64,000 nt of DNA from Flavobacteriales bacterium (GCA_905339165.1 CAJPFH010000025.1:1-64000), one strand, 5' to 3'; positions 43,212 to 53,019 are shown, counted from the stretch's first letter. Program-made: numbers and translations. Notes: generated by a model from the letters alone, not told the origin.

Positions 43212-45233
43212 TTATACCCTAACGCCTATTACGCAAACATCATCAACTTGTTCTAAGTTGCCTTTCCAGTTTTCGAAAGTGTCTGTAATTATTTGTTGTT
43301 GTTCTGCAAGCGATTTGCTACTAATAGAAGAAAGGAGTGTTCTAAAGTTTTCGTACTTAAATTTCTTTCCTTTTTCACCGCCAAATTGGTCGGCAAAGCC
43401 ATCGGAAAACAAGTATATTATATCGTTTTTTTGTAGCTGATAAGAGTGCAATTTAAAAGGTTTAAGTTTGCTTTCGATAAAAGCACCTACAGGTTGAATG
43501 TCGGCCTTACAGGTTATCAGATTTTGATTTTGAATGAAATACAATGGGCAGTTTGCCCCTGCATATTCTAGTATAAGCGTTTTTGTATCGAGGCTGCATA
43601 GGGCAATATCCATACCATCGTAAACATTCGTATTATTTTGTTTATGTTGGCTTAAGGCATTGCGTATAATATTTCCGAGTGCATCTAGTATTTCGTTGGG
43701 TTTGGTAAGGCCATATTCACCAATGCAGCGGTTAAGGCCGTTGTATCCGATGATACTCATAAAAGCTCCCGGCACGCCATGACCGGTGCAATCTACTACT
43801 GCAAATTGTATTTTGTTGGCGGTTTTATTAATCCAGTAAAAATCTCCACTTACAATATCTCTGGGTTTATAAAAAATAAAAGAATCGGGTAAACAATCCT
43901 TAATAAAATTATCATCGGGTAGTAGGGCTTCTTGAATACGCTGTGCATAGCGTATACTATCTAAAATTTCTTTGTTTTTTTCCTGTACTATTTCTTTTTG
44001 AGATTCTACTTCTGTTTTTTGTTTGGTAATCATTTCATTTGCTTTCTTTTTAGTGTTGTACCCTCGGTACAACACTACAGCAAGTACAATCATTAATAGA
44101 AAACCGGCAATACCGGAGTATGTATAAAGTTTTTGTCGTTTTAATTCTTCTTCTTTTTTTAGTTCTTCTTTTTGTAATTCCAGTTCTTTTACTTTTTGTT
44201 GTTCTGTTCTTCTCATACTGTCTACATACATTTGGCGGGTAAAGTCGAGTAACATTTCCTGTCTGGTAATATCTTGTAGCTTTTGGGTATTTACTACACT
44301 ATCTCTATATACAATATATTCTTTAAAATAGAAGTATGCATTTTTATTGTCTTTCATTTTGTCGTAAGCCACATATAAACATTCGCAGTTGTACTGAATT
44401 CCTTCCAGATGGCCTAACTCTTTCGATTCTTCGAGTGATTTTTGACAAAGCTCAATTCCCTTTTTATGATTCCCTGTTAATACATTCACAAACCCCAAAT
44501 TATTTTCGGCTCGCATAATGCCTACAGGGTCGTTCAGTTCTTGTTTTAGTTTAAGGGCTCTATCAAAATAGGCCAAAGCAATATTGTAATTTTTTTTAAG
44601 GGTGTAGATGCCGCCTAAATTTAATAAGGTAGCCGAAATTCCTTTTATGTCGTTTAGTTCTTCAAAAATATTTAGGGCTTTTTCGTAGGCTTCTAGGGCG
44701 GCCGAAATGTTTTCCTGTTTTTCGTAAATGCGGCCTACGTTGTTTAGTGTGTTGGCAATACCTTTTTTGTCTTTTAACTTTTCTTTTATTTCTATAGAGC
44801 TGCTGTAATATTCATTTGCTTTTTCAAACATACTAAGGTAAACGTAGATGTTGGCAATATTGGTGTAAGCAGAAGATATTTTGGGTTCATCTTTGGCATC
44901 TTCCGAAAGTTTTAGTGCCTGCTGAAAATATTTTAATGCATTCAGATAATCGGAATGAGTTGCAGAGAGTATTCCCATTTTACTTTTAATGTCTATCATT
45001 AAACTGTATTGCCCATATTTTACAGCATATTGGTACGCCTCCTGCAATATTTTAATGGCCGAATCGGGCATTTGCGATAATGAGGTGGCGGCATGTTTTA
45101 AAAGAATAGCAGCTTTTATTGAATCGTTTGCACTTTGGGCAATTACAACACTGAGTGAATCGGGGGGGTGAGAAAAAGTAGGGGAATTACTAATTGCGGT
45201 TAATAGAAGGAATATGACAACTAGTTGTTTCAC
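43212..45233 (-). CDS. TPR sensor protein with C-terminal SpoIIE-type PP2C phosphatase
   Basis: A 673-residue protein. A signal peptide or N-terminal helix (1-21) is followed by about seven tetratricopeptide repeats (about 40-310; KISSAYTNIANIYVYLSMFEKANEYY, GIANTLNNVGRIYEKQENISAALEAYEKAL). Then come a charged coiled coil, one membrane helix (about 372-392), a second coiled coil and a SpoIIE phosphatase domain (about 430-673; FYKPRDIVSGDFYWINKT, AVVDCTGHGVPGAFMSIIGY, LFSDGFADQFGG). Its aspartates should bind the two metal ions. The layout suggests periplasmic protein sensing coupled to Ser/Thr dephosphorylation in the cytoplasm, perhaps of an anti-sigma-factor antagonist. No partner kinase is next to it. 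Confidence 0.9.
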   Translation of the reverse strand: MKQLVVIFLLLTAISNSPTFSHPPDSLSVVIAQSANDSIKAAILLKHAATSLSQMPDSAIKILQEAYQYAVKYGQYSLMIDIKSKMGILSATHSDYLNALKYFQQALKLSEDAKDEPKISSAYTNIANIYVYLSMFEKANEYYSSSIEIKEKLKDKKGIANTLNNVGRIYEKQENISAALEAYEKALNIFEELNDIKGISATLLNLGGIYTLKKNYNIALAYFDRALKLKQELNDPVGIMRAENNLGFVNVLTGNHKKGIELCQKSLEESKELGHLEGIQYNCECLYVAYDKMKDNKNAYFYFKEYIVYRDSVVNTQKLQDITRQEMLLDFTRQMYVDSMRRTEQQKVKELELQKEELKKEEELKRQKLYTYSGIAGFLLMIVLAVVLYRGYNTKKKANEMITKQKTEVESQKEIVQEKNKEILDSIRYAQRIQEALLPDDNFIKDCLPDSFIFYKPRDIVSGDFYWINKTANKIQFAVVDCTGHGVPGAFMSIIGYNGLNRCIGEYGLTKPNEILDALGNIIRNALSQHKQNNTNVYDGMDIALCSLDTKTLILEYAGANCPLYFIQNQNLITCKADIQPVGAFIESKLKPFKLHSYQLQKNDIIYLFSDGFADQFGGEKGKKFKYENFRTLLSSISSKSLAEQQQIITDTFENWKGNLEQVDDVCVIGVRV

Positions 45234-45302
45234 TTTATTTTTTGGATACTTGTAAATAAAGGTAATATTATTTCCTGAATAATTGAAAAAACAGATATTT
45301 AT

Positions 45303-46403
45303 TTAAACATTAAATCGGAAGTGCATAATATCTCCGTCTTGTACAACGTACTCTTTTCCTTCTATGCTTAATTTACCGTTATCGCGACAGGCCGCTTCCG
45401 ATTTGTAAAAAATAAAATCTTCGAATTTTATCACTTCAGCACGAATAAATCCTTTTTCAAAATCAGAATGTATTACACCTGCAGCTTGTGGGGCTGTCCA
45501 GCCTTTTTCTATAGTCCAAGCACGCACTTCTTTTACTCCGGCTGTAAAATAAGTTTGTAGATTTAAAAGTTGATACGCTGTTTTTATTAGTTTGTTTACA
45601 CCGGGTTCGTCTAGGCCTAAATCTTGTAAAAAAAGTTTTCGTTCTTCGTATGTTTCAAGAGCTGCAATTTCGGCTTCCATAGCAGCTGTAATAACTAACA
45701 CTTGAGCATTTTCGTTTTTAACGGTTTCTTTAACGGTTTCTACATATTTATTTCCAACAGCCACAGAAGCCTCGTCTACATTACAAACATACATTACCGG
45801 TTTTTGTGTTAAAAGGCATAAATCGGCAATGTGTATCCAATCTTCTTTGGCTACATTGGCTGAACGGGCAGAAAGACCTTTTTCCAGATGTTCTTTAACA
45901 ATACTTAATATCTCAAATTTTTTCTTTGCGTCTTTATCGTTACCGGTTTTGGCTTGTTTTTCTACTTTTTGAATGGCTTTGGAAACACTATCTAAGTCTT
46001 TTAGTTGCAGTTCTGTATCAATAATTTCTTTATCTCTAACAGGATTTACAGAACCGTCAACGTGTACTACGTTAGGGTCGTCAAAACATCGTAATACGTG
46101 CAGTATGGCATCAGTTTCTCTAATATTGGCTAAAAATTGATTTCCTAGTCCTTCGCCTTTACTGGCCCCTTTTACTAGTCCGGCTATATCTACTATTTCT
46201 ACTGTAGTGGGTAAGATGCGTTGTGGGTTTACAATTTCGGCAAGGTGAGTAAGTCTTTCATCGGGTACAGTAATTACTCCAATATTGGGTTCAATTGTAC
46301 AAAACGGAAAGTTAGCAGCTTGGGCTTTTGCGTTGGTAAGGCAATTAAACAAGGTAGATTTTCCAACATTTGGCAGACCAACAATTCCGCATTTTAACGA
46401 CAT
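45303..46403 (-). CDS. ychF: Redox-regulated ATPase YchF
   Basis: A 366-residue cytoplasmic P-loop protein of the Obg family that hydrolyses ATP better than GTP and associates with ribosomes. From ATG 46403 it begins [19 protein letters not shown] with the P-loop at 8-16. [46 protein letters not shown] and the C-terminal TGS-like domain ([35 protein letters not shown]) are all diagnostic. A longer frame to 46466 would contain the promoter (46427-46461), so the shorter start is used. It is downstream of moxR by 82 bases but has its own promoter. Confidence 0.95.
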   Translation of the reverse strand: MSLKCGIVGLPNVGKSTLFNCLTNAKAQAANFPFCTIEPNIGVITVPDERLTHLAEIVNPQRILPTTVEIVDIAGLVKGASKGEGLGNQFLANIRETDAILHVLRCFDDPNVVHVDGSVNPVRDKEIIDTELQLKDLDSVSKAIQKVEKQAKTGNDKDAKKKFEILSIVKEHLEKGLSARSANVAKEDWIHIADLCLLTQKPVMYVCNVDEASVAVGNKYVETVKETVKNENAQVLVITAAMEAEIAALETYEERKLFLQDLGLDEPGVNKLIKTAYQLLNLQTYFTAGVKEVRAWTIEKGWTAPQAAGVIHSDFEKGFIRAEVIKFEDFIFYKSEAACRDNGKLSIEGKEYVVQDGDIMHFRFNV

Positions 46404-46426
46404 ATTTTTTATATTTTTAAGGGCTG

Positions 46427-46461
46427 CAAATATATTAGAAAATTTGGTCGTAACTTTCAAA
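46427..46461 (-). promoter_or_regulatory. Promoter of ychF
   Basis: The minus strand has TTTG (46458-46461) and TATATTTG (46427-46434), 23 bases apart. Transcription would begin near 46423, about 20 bases before the ATG at 46403. This decides the ychF start. Confidence 0.6.
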
Positions 46462-46485
46462 TCCAAAAAAGCAAGAAAAAGAGGG

Positions 46486-47463
46486 CTATTCGTTTAATAA
46501 TTTTTGGATAATGGCATCTATGGAATACCCTTCGGCTTCGGCTTTATAGTTTTTTACGAGTCTATGGCGGAGTATGGGCATGGCAACTGCTTTTACATCG
46601 GCAATATCGGGAGAAAATTTGCCATTAAGAAGTGCATGGCATTTGGCTCCAATAATCAGATATTGAGAAGCTCTTGGGCCAGCTCCCCAGGCAATATAGT
46701 CGTTAATAAAAGTAGGTGTTGCAGGAGTGTTTGGTCGAGTTTTGGTAACTAGTTTTACTGCGTATTCATATACGTTGTCCGGTACAGGAACTTTTCTAAC
46801 GAGTTGTTGAAAAAATAAAATTTCTTCGGCAGTTAAAATTTTGTTTAATGTTTTTGTTTCTCCTCCGGTGGTGGCTTTTACAATAGCCAGTTCTTCTTCG
46901 TATGCAGGGTAATCTACCCAAATATTAAACATAAAGCGGTCTAACTGGGCTTCCGGCAAAGGGTATGTTCCCTCTTGTTCTATTGGGTTTTGTGTGGCTA
47001 ATACAAAAAATGGGAGGGGTAAAGGGTATCTTTTTCCTCCGGTGGTTACGGCTTTTTCTTGCATGGCTTCTAGTAATGCCGATTGAGTTTTGGGTGGGGT
47101 ACGGTTTATTTCGTCTGCCAAAATAATGTTTGAAAAAAGGGGGCCTTTTACAAATTTGAATTCTCTTTTCTCGTCAAGAATCTCCGCACCGATAATATCC
47201 GATGGCATTAAGTCCGGAGTAAATTGTATTCTGTTAAAAGAAAGGCCTAGTGCATCGGAAATGGTATTTACCAAAAGGGTTTTGGCTAACCCCGGAACCC
47301 CTACTAATAAACAGTGCCCATTGCTGAAAATGGAAATTAACACATTTTTTACTACCTCGTTTTGCCCAACAATTACTTTGCTTATTTCTTGCTGAAGTTG
47401 GGTGTATTTAGTTAGCAGTATTTTAACCGCTTCCACATCGGAGGGAATATTGGTTTGGCTCAT
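46486..47463 (-). CDS. MoxR-family AAA+ ATPase
   Basis: A 325-residue ATPase, probably a chaperone that helps insert cofactors or assemble partner proteins. The Walker A motif GVPGLAKT lies at 55-62, Walker [15 protein letters not shown] at about 114-127, then [25 protein letters not shown] with the sensor 1 and arginine-finger features of MoxR proteins. The C-terminal lid has [15 protein letters not shown]. The usual neighbours (DUF58 and VWA-domain genes) are not beside it; it lies between surA-type and ychF genes. It starts 33 bases after the surA-like gene stops. Confidence 0.93.
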   Translation of the reverse strand: MSQTNIPSDVEAVKILLTKYTQLQQEISKVIVGQNEVVKNVLISIFSNGHCLLVGVPGLAKTLLVNTISDALGLSFNRIQFTPDLMPSDIIGAEILDEKREFKFVKGPLFSNIILADEINRTPPKTQSALLEAMQEKAVTTGGKRYPLPLPFFVLATQNPIEQEGTYPLPEAQLDRFMFNIWVDYPAYEEELAIVKATTGGETKTLNKILTAEEILFFQQLVRKVPVPDNVYEYAVKLVTKTRPNTPATPTFINDYIAWGAGPRASQYLIIGAKCHALLNGKFSPDIADVKAVAMPILRHRLVKNYKAEAEGYSIDAIIQKLLNE

Positions 47464-47496
47464 TATTTTAATAATTAGGCAACGAATTTACTAAAT

Positions 47497-48858
47497 TTAT
47501 TTGCGGTGTTCTATTATCCAAGGGTTAGTAAACTTACAATCGGTATAATCTTCGTTTATGCGAATATGGGTTACATTAATTTTGTCGGTAATCCATTTAT
47601 TGATTATTTTATTTTGTTTTTCGGACAGAGCAAAATTTTGTATGCGGGCATAATCATCTTTAAGGGTGGCACGGTGTGGTTCTGTTCTTGATTTTAGCAA
47701 CAAAAGTCGGTACCCCTCTCTGCCATCAGGGGTTTTAAAGGGTACGGGTTGTGAAATTTCTCCCACTTTCATTTTGTCTATTACAAAAAATACCGAGGGC
47801 TCTAATTGTTCTATTTCAAATTGGGGAGAACTGCTGGTTGGGTTAACAATCACTCCTCCGTTGTTTTTGGTGGTTTTATCATCCGAATATAACTGCGCTG
47901 CCAATGAAAAAGTAAGAGTGTCGTGTGTTAAGATGTCTTTGTGTACTTTTTCTAATCGTTCTTTGGCTTTAAGAATTTCATCGGGTGAGGTAGCGGGTTT
48001 TATGAGGATATGTCTTACGTTAATTTGATTTCCTTTTCGGTCTATTAATTGAATGATATGGTAACCATATTCGCTCTCTACAATATCACTCACTTCGTTT
48101 CCTTTAAGTTTAAAGGCGGCTGCCGAAAATTCAGGAACTAAGTCTGCTTTAGAAACAAAGCCTAATTCTCCACCTCGTTTGGCAGAGCCTTGGTCTTCGG
48201 AGTAAAGAACGGCTAAGGTAGAAAAATTTTCGCCTTTTATAATTCGTTCTCTCAGGTTTGTTATTTTCTCTAAGGCCATTTCTTTTAGTTCCCTTGGTAT
48301 AGAAGCATAAGCTACAATTTGAGCCACTTCTATTTCTGAGCTAATCAAAGGCAAGCTATCGGCAGGAATGGAATGGTAAAATTCTTTTACTTCGGCAGGG
48401 CTAATTTTAACTCCTTCGGTAATTTTAGCCTGCATGCTTTGAATAAGCAATTGCTCTTTCACTAAATCACGAAATTCATTTTTAATTTCGGCTATACTTT
48501 TTTTGTAGTACTCTTCCAGTTTTTTTTCGGAGCCGATTTGATTTATAAAATAGCGCAACCTACGTTGAAGTTCTGATTCTACCTGAGCATCGGTAATTTT
48601 AATGCTATCTAACTCGGCCTGGTTGGTTAGTAGTGTTTGGTAAAGAAGCTCTTCTAACACAAAACATTGCATATCTTCTTTTACATCATAACCCTGATTA
48701 AGATACTGAAGGTATTGATTTTCTAAATCCGATTGCAAAATAGCTTTACCTCCTATTACCGCAATAATTCGGTCTATGGCTACTCCGTTTTGCGAATAAA
48801 GTGTAATGGCAGAATAAAACAAAATCAAGGTTAGTAGTATATGTTTAGTTATTCTCAT
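47497..48858 (-). CDS. SurA-type periplasmic peptidyl-prolyl isomerase
   Basis: A 453-residue exported chaperone for outer-membrane proteins. From ATG 48858 there is a signal peptide (MRITKHILLTLILFYSAITLYSQ). The SurA-like N-terminal chaperone domain follows (IDRIIAVIGGKAILQSDLENQ, about 28-165). There are two parvulin domains at about 165-270 (EIEVAQIVAYAS ... RGGELGFVSKADLVPEFSAAAFKLKGNEVSDIVESEYGYHIIQLI) and about 280-385 (NVRHILIKPATSPDE ... KTTKNNGGVI). A longer frame to 48906 would delete the signal. The first 14 bases overlap the end of the upstream lipoprotein gene, indicating coupled translation. Both should act in barrel-protein folding. Confidence 0.9.
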   Translation of the reverse strand: MRITKHILLTLILFYSAITLYSQNGVAIDRIIAVIGGKAILQSDLENQYLQYLNQGYDVKEDMQCFVLEELLYQTLLTNQAELDSIKITDAQVESELQRRLRYFINQIGSEKKLEEYYKKSIAEIKNEFRDLVKEQLLIQSMQAKITEGVKISPAEVKEFYHSIPADSLPLISSEIEVAQIVAYASIPRELKEMALEKITNLRERIIKGENFSTLAVLYSEDQGSAKRGGELGFVSKADLVPEFSAAAFKLKGNEVSDIVESEYGYHIIQLIDRKGNQINVRHILIKPATSPDEILKAKERLEKVHKDILTHDTLTFSLAAQLYSDDKTTKNNGGVIVNPTSSSPQFEIEQLEPSVFFVIDKMKVGEISQPVPFKTPDGREGYRLLLLKSRTEPHRATLKDDYARIQNFALSEKQNKIINKWITDKINVTHIRINEDYTDCKFTNPWIIEHRK

Positions 48859-49747
48859 CTTTTTTTCGATTAAAGTAGATTTCAAACTGCTTTTTTGCCA
48901 GTGCATTTTCGTAAAGTTCGTTTCGTACCTGCGAAATAAGTTTTAGCTTTCGTTGATTAATGATGATATTTCGAATATCATCGGCAACAAAACTCAAAGG
49001 CGAAATGCTGTTCTTAATTTTATAATTTTCTGTTTTAACAAAGTAGAAGTGGGTTTCGTTTTCTAGTTCTGTTATTTTACTTTGTTTCAGAAATTTTTCT
49101 ACATCGTAGATTTCTACCGGTAATAATTGTAATAAGTCGTTTAGTAAAAACCAAGTGGTGGTATCTAAATGATAGGTTTCGGCATGCTGAATGCAGTACG
49201 TTCGTAATTTGTTTTGACTGTCTTCATCGCTTAATTTAAGGAGTTTGCGAAATTTATCGAGCTGAGGGGCTTTTTTATGTAGTTTAATAAACAACGCTTT
49301 TACAATGGTTTCTTTCAGTTCAAAATTGCTTTTGTGCTTTTCGTAATACTCGCTTATTTCATTTTCGCTTACAGTGGTGTCTAAGGTTTGGTTAATAAGT
49401 TCTCGTTCGTAGGCATAAATGAGCAACGATTTTCTGTATTCCTCTAGTTGTTTTTCAAAATTTTTAATTTCAGAAGTTAAGTTTAACTCTGCTTTTGACA
49501 GTAAAAGATTTTCTCTAATCCAGTTATTAATGTATGATTCAATAATGGTAATGCTATCTTCAAGGGTAGAATTAAGAGGAATAATACTTTGAATATCCTC
49601 CATATACAATTTTTTATCCAACACGGTAGCAATAGGTTGTTTGGTATTTTCCTCGTTTTTGCTTGTTTTACACGAGTTCGTGAGTAGAAAAATGGCAAAG
49701 CAAACAAGTAAAAAGAGCTTGAGAATATATTGTTTTTGTGCTATCAC
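48845..49747 (-). CDS. Peptidyl-prolyl isomerase-like lipoprotein
   Basis: A 300-residue protein with a lipoprotein signal (LLVCFAIFLLTNSCKTSK; acylated Cys at about 26) and a SurA-type helical chaperone region (about 40-160; RENLLLSKAELN, YAYERELINQTLDTTVSENEISEYYEKH). A divergent parvulin-like segment follows (about 125-240, VKALFIKLHKKAP ... THFYFVKTENYKI), then a return to helices. The key parvulin residues are not clear, so it may be a pure chaperone. The start is GTG at 49747; no ATG is available before the signal. A TAnnTTTG box ends 4 bases upstream. It is followed by, and overlaps, the surA-type gene. Confidence 0.82.
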   Translation of the reverse strand: MIAQKQYILKLFLLVCFAIFLLTNSCKTSKNEENTKQPIATVLDKKLYMEDIQSIIPLNSTLEDSITIIESYINNWIRENLLLSKAELNLTSEIKNFEKQLEEYRKSLLIYAYERELINQTLDTTVSENEISEYYEKHKSNFELKETIVKALFIKLHKKAPQLDKFRKLLKLSDEDSQNKLRTYCIQHAETYHLDTTTWFLLNDLLQLLPVEIYDVEKFLKQSKITELENETHFYFVKTENYKIKNSISPLSFVADDIRNIIINQRKLKLISQVRNELYENALAKKQFEIYFNRKKDENN

Positions 49748-49751
49748 AAGG

Positions 49752-49759
49752 CAAATCTA
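49752..49759 (-). promoter_or_regulatory. -7 box at the start of the PPIase-like lipoprotein gene
   Basis: The minus strand reads TAGATTTG (49759-49752), matching TAnnTTTG, and ends 4 bases before the GTG at 49747. If used, the mRNA would have almost no leader. No upstream TTTG was found. Confidence 0.4.
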
Positions 49760-49869
49760 AGCAAAAGGCGTTAGAGTATTTTGGCTAACAACCACTTGTT
49801 TTCCTTTTTAACTTTTTTTTAAAGAATAGGCTAAAAGGCTACATATCGTTTCAGCATGTTTAATTGTGT

Positions 49870-49877
49870 TAAATTTG
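49870..49877 (+). promoter_or_regulatory. -7 box of the flavin reductase gene
   Basis: TAAATTTG at 49870-49877 matches the consensus, with a partial TTTC at 49849-49852. The start would be near 49881, so the ATG at 49889 must be used and the one at 49856 excluded. Confidence 0.45.
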
Positions 49878-49888
49878 TAAAAAAAAGT

Positions 49889-50773
49889 ATGATAGAAATT
49901 AACCCGAATGCTACGCCTATTCCTCAATTACATGCCTATTTACTCGGGGCGGTTGGACCAAGGCCTATTGCGTTTGCAAGTACTATTGACGAAAACGGAA
50001 ATGTTAATTTAGCTCCCTTTAGTTTTTTTAATGTTTTTAGTGCAAATCCTCCAATACTCATTTTTTCACCAGCCCGTAGCGGAAGAACCAATGCCACCAA
50101 ACATACATACGATAATGTAAAAGTTGTACCCGAAGTAGTAATAAATATTGTAAATCATAGCATGGTGCATCAGGTTTCTTTGGCTAGTGCAGAGTACCCC
50201 AAAGGAGTAAGCGAGTTTGAGAAATCGGGTTTTACTCCTTTGGAGTCAAAAAAAATAAAACCCTTTAGAGTAAAAGAAAGTCCGGTTCAAATAGAGTGCA
50301 AAGTAAATCAGGTAATAGAGCTTGGAACTGGAGGAGGAGCCGGAAATCTAATTATTTGTGAGGTATTGTTATTGCACCTCAATGAGGAAATATTGAATGA
50401 AAGCAGAATGATTGACCCACATAAAATAGATTTGGTGGCACGTATGGGCGGCAACTGGTACTGCAGGGCATCTGGAAATGCTCTTTTTGAAATAGATAAA
50501 CCTCTTTCTAAAATGGGAATTGGAGTAGATGCTATTCCGTCCGAAATTAAAAACAGTGCTATTTTAACAGGTAATCATTTGGGGCAATTAGGGAATGTGG
50601 AAAAACTTCCAAGCCAAACCGAAGTAGAGGAGTATAAAAAGCAACAAGAATTATTTTTTCAGGAACTAAAAAAAAGTACAAATGCGAAAGAAGAAGTTCA
50701 CAGAAAAGCTACGGTACTCTTAAATTTAAACAGAGTAGAAGAGGCTTGGAAACTTTTGCTTGCCTTAAAATAG
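49889..50773 (+). CDS. Flavin reductase-like (FMN-binding split barrel) protein
   Basis: A 294-residue cytoplasmic protein. The N-terminal half (about 1-200) is the flavin-reductase domain: LLGAVGPRPIAFASTIDENGNVNLAPFSFFNVFSANPP (phosphate- and FMN-binding surface), then SGRTNATKHTYDN, FVVNIVNHSM-like VVINIVNHSMVHQVS and ESPVQIECKVNQVIELGTGG. The C-terminal 95 residues are helical and rich in Lys and Glu. It probably reduces or binds FMN in an oxygenase or another redox pathway; the partner is not evident. ATG 49889 is chosen because a promoter box lies at 49870-49877. The gene is convergent with the cytochrome gene, with one base between them. Confidence 0.87.
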   Translation: MIEINPNATPIPQLHAYLLGAVGPRPIAFASTIDENGNVNLAPFSFFNVFSANPPILIFSPARSGRTNATKHTYDNVKVVPEVVINIVNHSMVHQVSLASAEYPKGVSEFEKSGFTPLESKKIKPFRVKESPVQIECKVNQVIELGTGGGAGNLIICEVLLLHLNEEILNESRMIDPHKIDLVARMGGNWYCRASGNALFEIDKPLSKMGIGVDAIPSEIKNSAILTGNHLGQLGNVEKLPSQTEVEEYKKQQELFFQELKKSTNAKEEVHRKATVLLNLNRVEEAWKLLLALK

Positions 50774-50774
50774 A

Positions 50775-51803
50775 CTATTCCCCGGATTGTTTTTTAATAA
50801 AAGCAACCAAATCTTCAGTCTGTTGGTTGCTCATGCGGCTTATGGTATAATGCGGCATATAGGGTCTTTTGCCGGGTACGGGTTTTGTGCCGTATCGTAT
50901 TGCCTGATACACCGACTTTTCATTATGTAGAGTAAGGTTTTTTGTTAACAGTTTAAACGTAGCTTTTTCATAGTCTAAATTCAAATTACTAAGCCGTTTT
51001 TCATCATGGCAAAACATGCAACTTTTTTCGTAAATCCATGCACCGTGCGTGGCATTGCCAGTAATATTCTCGTACCCTTTCTTTTTATCGTAGGGAGCAT
51101 CTCCAAAAAGAGCCGGTGATTTTTGAGCATATTTACTTTTGAGAAGTTTGATTAAGGAAGCATCTTTTCTTTTTTCTTTAATCGCCTTATTCAGCAGCTC
51201 ATACTCTTTTTCGTTAAGTCCCAACTCACCTAATGAATAGTCTAAACTCCAGAAGTAGTGTAGTACGGCTTCTATTTCCCATTTTTCAAACTTTCGTCCC
51301 TGAGAACATTCAGTGGCACAAAGTTGAATGGCGTTGATTAGCGTATCTCTACTACTTTCTACAGCCTTGCCGTATTTTTTATAATAATCATCATTGTACC
51401 ATGTTTCTCTGTTTACTATTCCTTTAAATGTGGTTCCTTGCAAAAATGGCAAGTTGTTTTGTATGGCAAATGCCAAGCGAGGTTCAGGTTCAGGCAAGAA
51501 TAAAGAAGGATCTTCTATTTTCGTATTATGGCAATCGGTACAAACGAAATATTTACTTTGCCGTTTTGTTTTTTTATTCCTAGCGTTAGTGGTTCGCCCG
51601 TAAAAAATAATTTCTTTTCCTTTTTTAACCAATTCGGCATTTTTATGCTGAATGTAATGAAGCGGAAATGGCTCTCCTAATGTAAACAGCACATCAGATA
51701 AATTGGTTTGAATATTCCACTCGTTTACCTCTACATTTTTTGTTTTAAACGAGAAAATGGTTACAGTAACCAATATAAAAACTATAAAACCTGTTTTCTT
51801 CAT
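50775..51803 (-). CDS. Diheme c-type cytochrome
   Basis: A 342-residue protein with an N-terminal membrane or signal helix (MKKTGFIVFILVTVTIFSF) and two heme-binding motifs, CTDCH at 88-92 and CMFCH at 262-266. The first heme domain (about 55-180) includes the probable Met/Pro loop before LPFLQGTTFKGI; the second (about 250-342) ends with an ISRMSNQQTEDLVAFI helix typical of class I cytochromes. An electron-transfer role on the periplasmic side is likely, perhaps toward an oxidase or a thiosulfate- or methanol-type dehydrogenase. The longer frame up to 52013 runs through two tRNA genes and is rejected. Confidence 0.87.
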   Translation of the reverse strand: MKKTGFIVFILVTVTIFSFKTKNVEVNEWNIQTNLSDVLFTLGEPFPLHYIQHKNAELVKKGKEIIFYGRTTNARNKKTKRQSKYFVCTDCHNTKIEDPSLFLPEPEPRLAFAIQNNLPFLQGTTFKGIVNRETWYNDDYYKKYGKAVESSRDTLINAIQLCATECSQGRKFEKWEIEAVLHYFWSLDYSLGELGLNEKEYELLNKAIKEKRKDASLIKLLKSKYAQKSPALFGDAPYDKKKGYENITGNATHGAWIYEKSCMFCHDEKRLSNLNLDYEKATFKLLTKNLTLHNEKSVYQAIRYGTKPVPGKRPYMPHYTISRMSNQQTEDLVAFIKKQSGE

Positions 51804-51818
51804 TAAAGAAAGAGTTAG

Positions 51819-51890
51819 TAGTCCCATCAGGAATCGAACCTGAATCTTAAGCTCCGGAGGCTTACGTACTATCCATTGTACTACGGGACC
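51819..51890 (-). tRNA. tRNA-Arg (anticodon CCG)
   Basis: A 72-base minus-strand cloverleaf: acceptor GGTCCCG with TGGGACT (G-U pairs at the first and last positions), D arm GTAC/GTAC, anticodon stem TAAGC/GCTTA with loop CTCCGGA (anticodon CCG, reading CGG), and T arm TCAGG-TTCGATT-CCTGA, discriminator A. It lies 16 bases upstream of the cytochrome ATG. Confidence 0.93.
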
Positions 51891-51914
51891 CAATAGGTGC
51901 ACACAAAAATAAAG

Positions 51915-51940
51915 AAAGCCTCGCATATTTGCGAGGCTTT
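51915..51940 (-). terminator. Terminator between tRNA-fMet and tRNA-Arg
   Basis: AAAGCCTCGC (51915-51924), loop ATATTT, GCGAGGCTTT (51931-51940), followed on the minus strand by a T-rich tract. It should end most tRNA-fMet transcripts, so the tRNA-Arg needs read-through or a promoter of its own, though none is obvious. Confidence 0.8.
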
Positions 51941-51946
51941 CGGAAG

Positions 51947-52019
<73 letters not shown>

Positions 52020-52053
52020 ATATATTTTTATTTATTTGTTCAGAACTTCAACA

Positions 52054-52078
52054 ATAAGTGCAGTGAAATACTGCTTAT
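52054..52078. other. Stem-loop in the tRNA-fMet leader
   Basis: ATAAG-tg-CAGT, loop GAAAT, ACTG-CTTAT forms a 9-pair stem with a two-base bulge. It lies between the minus-strand promoter (52086-52119) and the 5' end of tRNA-fMet, so it would be in the transcript leader. Its role is unknown. Confidence 0.4.
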
Positions 52079-52085
52079 CGGGGTG

Positions 52086-52119
52086 CAAATATAATATTTA
52101 GTTACTTTGCAAATACAAA
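52086..52119 (-). promoter_or_regulatory. Promoter for tRNA-fMet
   Basis: TATATTTG on the minus strand (52093-52086) has two candidate TTTG elements upstream, at 52110-52113 (16-base spacing) and 52116-52119 (22-base spacing). The start would be near 52082, about 60 bases before the tRNA. The sequence also overlaps the 5' region of era on the other strand. Confidence 0.5.
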
Positions 52120-52133
52120 AGTAATAAAAAATA

Positions 52134-53018
52134 GTGCATAAATCGGGCTTTGTAAATATTATTGGAAACCCCAATGCGGGTAAATCAACGCTTATAAATT
52201 TATTGGTAGGCGAAAAAATTAGCATTATCAATGCAAAGGCTCAAACAACCCGCCACCGAATTATGGGCATTGTAAACGACACAGATTTTCAGATTATCTA
52301 TTCCGATACTCCGGGCTTACTTAAGCCGGCCTATAAGTTACAAGAAGGCATGATGCGTTTTGTAAATAATGCCTTACAAGATGCCGATTTGTTTCTACTT
52401 GTTGTTGATATAAACGAAAAAGAACTCAATGACGAAAAAATTCTGGAAACTTTAAGAACATCTAGCACACCTGTTTTTGTACTGCTTAATAAAGTAGATA
52501 CATCAAGAGCAAATAAAACGGAAGAAATGTTAGCGTATTGGAAAGGTTTATTGCCCAATGCAGAAATATTTCCTATTTCCGCATTGCACCATTTTAATAT
52601 GGAGGTGGTAAAGGAAAAAATAATTAAAGTGTTGCCGGAACATCCTCCTTTTTTTCCTAAAGAGGATAATGAAATAACCGATAAAACAGAACGGTTTTTA
52701 GTGTCTGAAATTATTCGCGAAAAAGTGTTAGACCTTTATCATAAAGAAATTCCTTATAGTACAGAAATTGTAATAGTTGAATTTAAAGAGAAAGAAAAAC
52801 TATTTTCTATACGGGCAGAAATTAGGGTAGAACGGGATTCTCAAAAGGGAATAATTATAGGGCATAAAGGAGAGGCATTAAAAAAATTAGGAACCATAGC
52901 CCGCGAAGAAATCGAAACATTTTTAGGAAAAAAAGTTTTTTTAGACTTGCATGTTAAAGTAGATAAAAACTGGCGAAACGAAGAGCAGAAGTTAAAAAGA
53001 TACGGATACTGGACATAA
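52134..53018 (+). CDS. era: GTPase Era
   Basis: A 294-residue ribosome-assembly GTPase that binds the 3' end of 16S rRNA. The P-loop GNPNAGKST lies at 11-19, switch phrases [11 protein letters not shown] and YSDTPGL follow, and NKVD is the G4 motif. The C-terminal KH RNA-binding domain (about 205-290; [44 protein letters not shown]) contains the GxxG loop GHKG. The start is GTG at 52134, which gives the usual N-terminus ([10 protein letters not shown]). der follows 1 base later, so the two are co-transcribed. Confidence 0.95.
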   Translation: MHKSGFVNIIGNPNAGKSTLINLLVGEKISIINAKAQTTRHRIMGIVNDTDFQIIYSDTPGLLKPAYKLQEGMMRFVNNALQDADLFLLVVDINEKELNDEKILETLRTSSTPVFVLLNKVDTSRANKTEEMLAYWKGLLPNAEIFPISALHHFNMEVVKEKIIKVLPEHPPFFPKEDNEITDKTERFLVSEIIREKVLDLYHKEIPYSTEIVIVEFKEKEKLFSIRAEIRVERDSQKGIIIGHKGEALKKLGTIAREEIETFLGKKVFLDLHVKVDKNWRNEEQKLKRYGYWT

Positions 53019-53019
53019 A

